A stretch of 64,000 nucleotides of DNA from Dermanyssus gallinae (lineage: Eukaryota; Arthropoda; Arachnida; Mesostigmata; Dermanyssidae): contig QVRM01005432.1 of the NCBI GenBank assembly GCA_003439945.1, positions 1 through 64,000 of the forward strand, written 5' to 3'. This document shows positions 57,621-64,000 of the stretch, piece by piece (the stretch's first letter is position 1; each line of letters starts with the position of its first letter). A program made the position numbers and the translations under genes. The notes beneath the pieces are model-generated. The model was not told the DNA's origin and ran no database searches. It saw nothing but the letters and a program-made list of their open reading frames with translations.

Positions 57621-58908
57621 TAGGTGCATACATTTATTATTAAGAGATATAGTGGTGTCTTCACTTCAAAAAAGAAAAACAGCTGCTTTGGCTTTGCGCT
57701 GTGTTCGTGCTGTAGAACTTCTCCGGTCGGTGGACGGGACCGGGCGACATCTCTTGCAGAACTAGTGGCGAGACGGACGTTTCCCCGTAAGGTCAGCGTA
57801 ACCTGGCCAAAGCCGCTGGGGTCATGGACGGGCTGACGTCATCGCCTCCCGCATGATGAACGGCAGGCTAAACAGCAGGACAGAGGGCTGCTCTCGGCCT
57901 TCGACGATGGCAGGACACGTTAGGAGGCCAAAGCCTTGGCCAGGGCGGCTGTCCGCAAGCAGAAGGGCTCAACGCTGTGTCGGGCGATATGCGACGAGAG
58001 TTCTATTCGGCCGTGGTAGCCTGGCGGAATGGCCTTCTTTCTGCTCGATTACGGAGTAGTACTAATTCGGACACAAGTTGGACTCACATTGACTTGTGCT
58101 TAAGAGTTAAGCGCCCGCTCATATCTTTCATTTTCGATAAGCTCTCTGCCTCTACAGTAGTTTCTGCGCTCTGTTCTCCATCTCAGTGATCGCGGCTCTA
58201 CTCTGGCACAGAGAACACGCTGCTGCTGCTGAGTGATGGATTGCCGAAGTATCCGGGGTGGTGGTTTGTCGCGGTCGCCATAATAGTAAGAATAGTTATA
58301 GCAATATTAAGAGCGAAAGATGCATATAGGGACGTACTTTCCTATATTCGAAGAAGCTCGAGCAGCGAACCCGATGAACCCGAGCGAACGGGTAGATCGT
58401 GTTAAGCCGCATTAGAAGTTGGCGGAGTCTCTCTCTCTCCTTCTCTGTCTCTTCCTCTCGTATCAATTGACACCCGGATGAAGAGAGCTTAAGGCCGGCA
58501 GTCTGGTTGGCTAGCTGGCTTTTCGACTAGAAACGGAGCGGAAACATAAGCGCACTCCGAGTTGGCCGGGAAATGCGCCGCGGCAACGAACAGCCGATAT
58601 CGAACTTGTGGCATACGTTGCGTCCTGTTCCAAGTCCCATCCCCCATCGCCTTCCTAGTCTCCCCTCCGTACTGCCCGGCGTGCGTTTTCCGTACATAGC
58701 CAGAAAAGATATACAACAAATATCATTGTCAACTGCTTGTTTCACCATAAAATGGTAGATTTGTAGACACCATAAACGATTTAGGACAGTACATAATTCA
58801 CTCGCGAGGTATCGGTGCATTTTGGTGCAAGTTCGTGAATGTGGTAGCGCCCGATGTCACACTCCCCACAAAAACTATACAGATACTCTTCAGTATAAAA
58901 CAATTGAG

Positions 58909-58911
<3 letters not shown>
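57617..58911. other. Unassigned, GC-richer stretch
   Basis: Several overlapping 60-95 codon frames on both strands, none with a recognised motif. A CT-rich run lies near 58430. Confidence 0.35.

Positions 58912-58962
<51 letters not shown>
58912..58962. repeat. (TA)n microsatellite at the 5' truncation of the host LINE
   Basis: About 25 TA units. LINE homology begins within about 20 bases of its right end. Confidence 0.93.
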
Positions 58963-58966
<4 letters not shown>

Positions 58967-59377
58967 CTACCACGAAACTCGAAAGGATTTTAGCCGGGTC
59001 GGATACAACCCCGAAAACGGTGGTAGAATATGAAGGCCCCTGGGATCAAACGACAGAGGAAGCTAGAATTTGGAATAGTGAGGGCAATCACTCTTAGGGA
59101 AGTAATGGAAACAATCGACAGAGCACCACGGGGGAAAACGCACGGAAATTATTTGATAAGGAATGAACACATGAAAGATACCTTAGTTCTCGCGCCATGC
59201 TGGCAAGCTCTATTCAATGAATGCTTAAACACTGGGGAAATTCCACAGGCCTGGAGGGAAGCGACATTAATTGTCATTCCAAAGGAAAGGGTATAGAAAC
59301 GGAACCAGAGGCTTGGAGGGGAATAGCAATAAAGAGCTGCCCATACAAGATATTTTCAAGAATAATAGCTAGGAGAT
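58963..59377 (+). mobile_element. Host LINE, left part (5' truncated, interrupted)
   Basis: Matches the minus-strand copy at 51262-51690 nearly base for base. The protein frames read RNEHMKDTLVLAPCWQALFN, ECLNTGEIPQAWREATLI and YKIFSRIIARR, the start of a LINE reverse transcriptase. A one-base shift occurs near 59285. The gene is cut after IIARR by the element at 59378 and resumes at 63665. Confidence 0.8.
59365..59377 (+). repeat. Target-site duplication, left copy (13 bp)
   Basis: ATAGCTAGGAGAT, identical to 63665-63677; the flanking bases differ on both sides. Confidence 0.88.
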
Positions 59378-59379
59378 AT

Positions 59380-60699
59380 TCCACTGCAAAGAATGACTGT
59401 GTCCCGGGGGCAAAACGGAGAAAAAATTCAAACCACAGTGATAGTAAAGATGACCAGGGATTCGTGACGGTGCAGAAAAAATCAACTCGTCGGATTGCTT
59501 CGCGCGAGCAGAAACAGCTGGACAACCTGAAAGAGCGCATCCAAGCTGGCTCAATGGGGACTTTCAAGGTGATCATACGGAAGAAACAAACAAATGAACA
59601 GGAGAAGTCTGAATTTGCAGAGGGATCTCTATTGATGATGTTTAAGTGCATTCATGAGATGTTTCCTTCATGCAGAATTTCTGGTGGAAGTGAAGGCATT
59701 GTATTATGGGCTCCAACTATTGACACGGCCAAGCAAATACTCGCAGTGTCAATAATAGGCGATATACCAGTGACGGCAATTTGTGCATCAATTTCAAGAT
59801 TCCGCGCACGCATCCACGGCGTACCCACGATATTCACAGAAAGTGAAATTCTTTCGGAACTGTCTGGTTATGGTGTGATTGAAGTTCGTCGTTTACACAC
59901 TAGCGAACGGGGCACAAAAAAGCCGCTAACGAAAGTGATTCTAACTTTTGATCAGCAGCCACCCGCTTCGCTATTTTTAGGGTATAAGATGCACAATGTG
60001 GTTTTAGAAGCCGACCAGCCAACTTTACGTTTTAAGTGCCAACGCACGGGCCATATAGCGAGTAGCTGTACGTTGCAACGCGCATGCCGTAAATGCGGGG
60101 GAGCAGATCACCTGGCGGCTGAGTGCACCAATACCCCCAAGTGTGTAAACTGCAAAGGTGCTCACGCAGCAGGATCACCTAATTGTCCGAGACTGTTCTA
60201 CCAGAGGGAACGCAATCGTATCCTATTAGAAGCTCGAACTCTTCAACAGGTGAGGATTGTACATCCTACAGCCATCATTGGAGACAAGCTGGAAATGCCG
60301 AAAATATCTCCTCAGGTTGCTGCAACCACGGAAGCTGTAACGCCAGGCCCAAGTTACGCTGCAGTTGTCAGAGGTATCTCGTCAGCAGCTGACGACCGAA
60401 CGCCTCAGTTAATTCTCCCGAAGCCTGCGGTTCCTCCACGCAAAGCTGCTAAGAAGTCGAGTCAATATATGAGAAGTTATGGCCGTCCACGCGTTCGACG
60501 TTACCGAGGACTGGCTCTCAAGTCGAGCCGCAAGTCTACTCAGACAGCTAGAGCCACCCTTGGAAATTTAGGCTCGGTTGCAGATGCGTTGAAAACTGTG
60601 AGCCCTGATTTGGCAGAAGCTAATAAAGTGGTGACAGAGGTACTACAGCCCTTGTTAGCTCTGTTACCACTGGCGAAAAAAGTCAGAAAATGCTCATAA
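59380..60699 (+). CDS. ORF1: gag-like RNA-binding protein with three CCHC knuckles
   Basis: Open from the left edge to TAA at 60697, about 439 codons. The first part is basic (KRRKNSNHSDSKDDQGFVTV). A central globular region runs from MGTFKVII to about HNVVLEADQP. Three zinc knuckles follow: FKCQRTGHIASSC (about 60032), CRKCGGADHLAAEC (about 60088) and CVNCKGAHAAGSPNC (about 60142). Next is an Ala/Pro-rich linker with SYAAVVRG, and a C-terminal helical segment (VLQPLLALLPLAKK). Proteins like this package retrotransposon RNA. It is fused in frame to the host LINE upstream, so a longer frame appears to start at 59221, which is an accident of insertion. No stop interrupts it. Confidence 0.75.
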   Translation, partial: STAKNDCVPGAKRRKNSNHSDSKDDQGFVTVQKKSTRRIASREQKQLDNLKERIQAGSMGTFKVIIRKKQTNEQEKSEFAEGSLLMMFKCIHEMFPSCRISGGSEGIVLWAPTIDTAKQILAVSIIGDIPVTAICASISRFRARIHGVPTIFTESEILSELSGYGVIEVRRLHTSERGTKKPLTKVILTFDQQPPASLFLGYKMHNVVLEADQPTLRFKCQRTGHIASSCTLQRACRKCGGADHLAAECTNTPKCVNCKGAHAAGSPNCPRLFYQRERNRILLEARTLQQVRIVHPTAIIGDKLEMPKISPQVAATTEAVTPGPSYAAVVRGISSAADDRTPQLILPKPAVPPRKAAKKSSQYMRSYGRPRVRRYRGLALKSSRKSTQTARATLGNLGSVADALKTVSPDLAEANKVVTEVLQPLLALLPLAKKVRKCS

Positions 60700-60701
60700 T
60701 G
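60690..60701 (+). promoter_or_regulatory. ORF1/ORF2 overlap ATGCTCATAATG with TAATG
   Basis: The ORF1 stop TAA (60697-60699) shares its last A with an in-frame ORF2 ATG (60699-60701). A second in-frame ATG is at 60690. UAAUG overlaps mediate termination-reinitiation in the SART1 retrotransposon, so coupled translation of ORF2 is a reasonable inference. Confidence 0.6.
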
Positions 60702-63596
60702 CCAGATAATACCTTATCATCGCAAGATCCCGCAGTTCCTTCGTCCTCTTCAGCTAGCCATAAATCCGACTGCCCAATATGTCGAAATACATTTACTTTA
60801 AGGGGCTTACGGAGACACATAAATTCTATGCATCCAGGATCAAACGCCTATAGGCAGCCTGCTACAGAAGACACGCGTGTACAACTTTCATACATGACAT
60901 CTCATATTCAGTTTGTTTTTAAAAATGTAAGGATGATACGTATAATACCCAAAACAGCAAGAAGGTTTGTGCTAGAATGCCTTGTGAAGGTCGTAAACGA
61001 TGTAGTAACCTACAATCATAATTCAGCATGGTTGGCTCTACTATCGTTTGGCCCTGTTATACTTCGCCTTCCTAACGTCAAGAATGAGTCGTGTTCGCTG
61101 GCAGACAATATACGCTCAAACCTTAGAGACTTTGAGAACGGTCTCAGACTTGACGGATTGGCCGGTCAAGTCGGCCACCAGAAGCACAGAAAAATTGGCA
61201 CTTCTGAAGAAGACCTAAAAAGAAGAGTGGTTGCAAAGTTAACCGATGGTGATGTGTCGGGCGCTGCAAGGCTCATAAGCTCATGCGACACGTTCGGTGC
61301 CGAGTCCGACCACGTAGAAGCTCTACGTGACAAGCATCCCTGCGCACCAACGGACTTGAGGTGAACAGATCCTCCTGCCGAATCGTCCCCCGCGGAAAGC
61401 TTCCCCGTGTCAAGGGAAGATATTTACCGCGCAGTAGGAAGCTTTTCTAGAAGCTCCGCTGCGGGTCTTGACTTCATTCGACCAAGGCTTCTGCAAGATT
61501 TACTTTCTCAAGCAATGGGTAAACGAGCGGAGGCTTTGGCCGATGCACTTGCTTAACTCATTGAAATTTTACTACGAGGAGAGCCGCCAAGAGATCTCAA
61601 ACCAATCATATTTGGAGCGAGGTTATTTGCTCTGAAAAAGAAGGATGGCACAATCCGCCCTATTGCATGCTCATCTACACTCCGCAGGATAGCAGCAAAG
61701 ATCGCCTGCTGGAAAAATTCGTCGCAAATTGAGGAAGCAATAGGTGACCACCAGCTTGGCTTTGCTGCTAGAAGTGGAACAGAAGTGACGATCCATGCCG
61801 CACGAGCCTATCTTGAATCTAGGTCAGAAGACATAGTCATGGTCAAACTAGATTTTCAGAATGCTTTTAACAACGTTCGACGTGACCATCTTTTAAAAGC
61901 TGTTGTATCCCATGCGCCTGATTTATACCACTACTTTGTGCAGGCATACAGAAACCCAACTCAACTGCTATTGATGGACCACGTCATACTCTCACAGTCG
62001 GGCCTGCAGCAGGGCGACCCATTAGGGCCTCCACTGTTTTGCCTCGCCATCAAGGAGCTAATAGACTCTCTCGAGTCCCCATTTAATGTATGGTACTTAG
62101 ATGATGGCGTGCTAGCCGGTGACCTTGTAATAGTGGCCCGCGATATTCGGAAAATACTGGATTTTGCAACAAAAAGCGGGTTATGTCTCAACCCACAAAA
62201 ATGCGAACTTTTTGTGTCGGGATCATCAATATCCGACTCCTCGATCAGACTGATAACCGACCTTCTTCCAGAATGTATCAGGACAAATAGGGCCAACCTT
62301 ACCTTATTAGGCGTGGCACTTCTTGACGACGGGAAAGAAGAACAGTTATCTGGCTAGGGTGGATAAGTTAAAATCCTCCTCAAGCCGCTGGGTCTTTTAG
62401 GTGCACACAGGGGATTGTTCTTATTAAGGTCTTGCTTCTCGACAGCACGGGTAAACCACCTGCTTCGTGGGATTGACCTAACGCAAGATTTAAATATTCT
62501 AGAACAATTGAACACCCACACGTTGAACTCCCTGTATTCCTTACTTAACCTAAGTTTACCAGAGACAGCCTGCAGACAAGCCCTTCTGCCAGTGGCAAAA
62601 GGAGGCCTAGGCATTCCAGACGCTGTCTTGGTCGCAGGTCCCGCGGTAGTCGCTTCAATGTCTAGTACCTGGCATAGGGCGTCAAAGATACTAGACTTCC
62701 CAGCCGTCGAGCGGTTACGTTCACTACTAGAAGATTCTAAGGAGTGTCTCTTGGCACGCACTGGAGCATCCCCTCCAGAAGAACCTACTTCCCAGGCAAG
62801 CTGGAACGCGCCGTTGGAGGACATACAACTCGCCAATCTTTTTAATTCAACAGAAGACGAGGTGGAAAAAGCACGGCTCCGAGCAGTTTCATCTAGTGGT
62901 GCTGGTGCATGGCTCAATGCCCTACCGAGTGCTCCCGTTGGAACTCTCTTAGATGACTTTGTCGTCAGGATCTGCGTTGGCCTCCGCCTTGGAGTCCCTC
63001 TAGTCGAGGAACATGAGTGCAGCTGTGGCGAAAAGGTCTCACCTCTTGGTCACCATGGCTTATCTTGCATCCGCAGATTAGGCCGTAGGACGAGACATGC
63101 TGGGTTAAATGATACCCTAGCCCGTGCTCTAAGGTCTTCCGGCTACCCTTGTGTTCTCGAACCCGCAGGCTTGTACACAGACGACTCTCGTCGACCTGAT
63201 GGGATGACCCTAACAGCTTTTGAAGGTGGGAAGACACTTGTCTGGGACGCTACCGTGACTGACTCTTTAGCACCTTCAATGGTCAGTCACGGCGCTACCC
63301 AGGCTGGTTATGCTGTTTCGCATGCGGAAAGAAATAAGTGTCGGAAGTATGCACATATTGGAGACTCTATGGACTTTCGACCTTTTGCCTTTGAGACCTT
63401 AGGGGGCCCAGGTAAAATTACTGAGGGAGTAATTACTAAGATATGCAAGTGTCTCGGATTGGCTACGGGGGACCCACGCGCTGGTGATTTTTTTCGGCAA
63501 AGGCTATCATTGAATATACAACGTGGAAACGCCACGGCGGTGCTTGGCACCTTGTCCAGGTGGTCTACACCAGGCCTGGACCTAGGGCTGATGTAG
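60690..63596 (+). pseudogene. ORF2: C2H2 finger, reverse transcriptase, RLE endonuclease (inactivated)
   Basis: About 968 codons in one frame, interrupted. Order: a C2H2 finger CPICRNTFTLRGLRRHINSM plus H (about 60765-60830), RT with HQLGFAARSG, motif A VKLDFQNAFN (Asp at 61851), motif B SGLQQGDPLGPPLFCL (about 62000), motif C WYLDDG (62091-62108), thumb, zinc knuckle CSCGEKVSPLGHHGLSC (about 63020), and RLE core RPDGM (63192) with VWDATVTD (about 63240). Defects: TGA at 61362, TAA at 61554, and stops at 62355 and 62364. Around the last two a neighbouring frame (LARVDKLK) continues the protein, implying a compensating frameshift pair. The catalytic residues themselves remain. Confidence 0.8.
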
Positions 63597-63664
63597 TTTG
63601 TCGACACGTTCGCTAGGGGACAATTGTTAACCCCGTTACAAGTTAAATAAAATTTTCTCAGCCT

Positions 63665-63677
63665 ATAGCTAGGAGAT
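63665..63677 (+). repeat. Target-site duplication, right copy (13 bp)
   Basis: ATAGCTAGGAGAT, immediately after the inserted element's 3' end (TTTTCTCAGCCT). Confidence 0.88.
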
Positions 63678-64000
63678 TGGAGTCTTTCTTAGAGGAAAGG
63701 GGGGTAATACCAGAGGAACAGCATGGATTTAGGAAGGGAAGGTCAACTCACTCAGCAATTGAAGGGCTGCTCGGAGCAATGTGGGATACTCTGTCCAGGC
63801 CGAAGAATTGCCTATATGCTGTGTTCGTAGATTTAAAAGCGGCATTTGACATAGCGCCAAGGGATAACATAGTTAAAGAGCTAGCTAAAATGGGAGTGCC
63901 GGGAGCAATGCTGAGGTTGCTCATCAGCATCTTAAAACAAAACACGGTGCTGATTGACAACGGGGTTGGCATTGCGGGGGAGGTAATTCAAACCACAGGT
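63665..64000 (+). mobile_element. Host LINE, right part (RT continues off the window)
   Basis: Resumes IARRLESFLEERGVIPEEQH in the host frame, then GFRKGRSTHSAIEG and motif A CLYAVFVDLKAAFD (catalytic Asp present). It stays open to the last base. Joined conceptually to 58963-59377 it restores the same order as the minus-strand copy at 51.3 kb. The LINE is APE-type, judging by that copy; the exact clade is not assigned. Confidence 0.82.

Larger units (their letters stand above)
59378..63664 (+). mobile_element. Two-ORF non-LTR retrotransposon with restriction-like endonuclease (R2-like)
   Basis: A 4287-bp insertion bounded by a 13-bp target-site duplication inside another LINE. Order: ORF1 (gag-like, three zinc knuckles), TAATG junction, ORF2 (C2H2 finger, RT, zinc knuckle, RLE), 68-bp 3' UTR with AATAAA and no poly(A) tail. 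No ATG starts ORF1 at the left edge, and the related copy at 48.2 kb extends further upstream, so it is probably slightly 5' truncated. ORF2 has stops, so this copy is dead. The target is not rDNA, unlike classical R2. Confidence 0.85.

Noticed and set aside
59221..60699. A single 492-codon protein starting in the host LINE
   Set aside because: The first 52 codons belong to the interrupted LINE (and include an out-of-frame part). The fusion exists only because the inserted ORF1 happens to be in frame.
1..64000. CRISPR arrays, bacterial operons, rRNA genes
   Set aside because: No regularly spaced identical repeats with unique spacers, no polycistronic compact coding and no rRNA-like sequence; the DNA is clearly eukaryotic.

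Overview
The window is eukaryotic nuclear DNA from an invertebrate animal. It has long AT-rich non-coding stretches, spliced short exons with GT/AG borders, many (TA)n microsatellites, tRNA-derived SINEs, TA-flanked foldback DNA elements and many decayed non-LTR retrotransposons. No operons, Shine-Dalgarno sites or CRISPR are present. Some decayed LINE proteins recall arachnid elements, but the host cannot be fixed from the sequence alone.

Left part (about 1.7-24.1 kb, + strand): a multi-exon gene for a Lys/Gly/Ser-rich, low-complexity basic protein. I find eleven short exons (24-117 nt). Each has a length divisible by three and each is bounded by phase-1 introns. They lead into one large exon (22913-24105) built of KGSA-, SDDK- and KPxSSATS-type repeats. 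A PHD-like, Thr/Gln-rich segment (about 13.05-13.88 kb) ends in a phase-1 GTAAGT donor and may be another exon. Exons 1 and 2 are a duplicated pair inside a larger duplicated segment. The first exon and promoter are not identified. Introns hold two long foldback elements (3370-4469 and 14535-15286), SINEs, retroelement scraps and microsatellites.

Middle part (24-46 kb): mostly non-coding. It holds a 213-bp-type tandem array (26477-27070), two candidate phase-0 exons (an acidic one at 30360-30455 and a terminal one at 34556-34705, with AATAAA at 35104), a decayed heptad-coding 21-bp array, trinucleotide repeats, SINE copies and fragments of an R2-like retrotransposon.

Right part (46-64 kb): a retrotransposon graveyard ending in a nested insertion. 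A 4.29-kb element (59378-63664) lies inside the reverse transcriptase gene of an APE-type LINE, flanked by a 13-bp target-site duplication. The element has a CCHC gag-like ORF1 and a C2H2/RT/restriction-like-endonuclease ORF2, joined by a TAATG overlap. A second copy of the host LINE in this window (51262-52540, minus) carries the uninterrupted site. Diverged relatives of the inserted element at 46.1-50.3 kb and 38.2-38.65 kb are arranged as inverted 5' part plus 3' part, as expected from twin priming.
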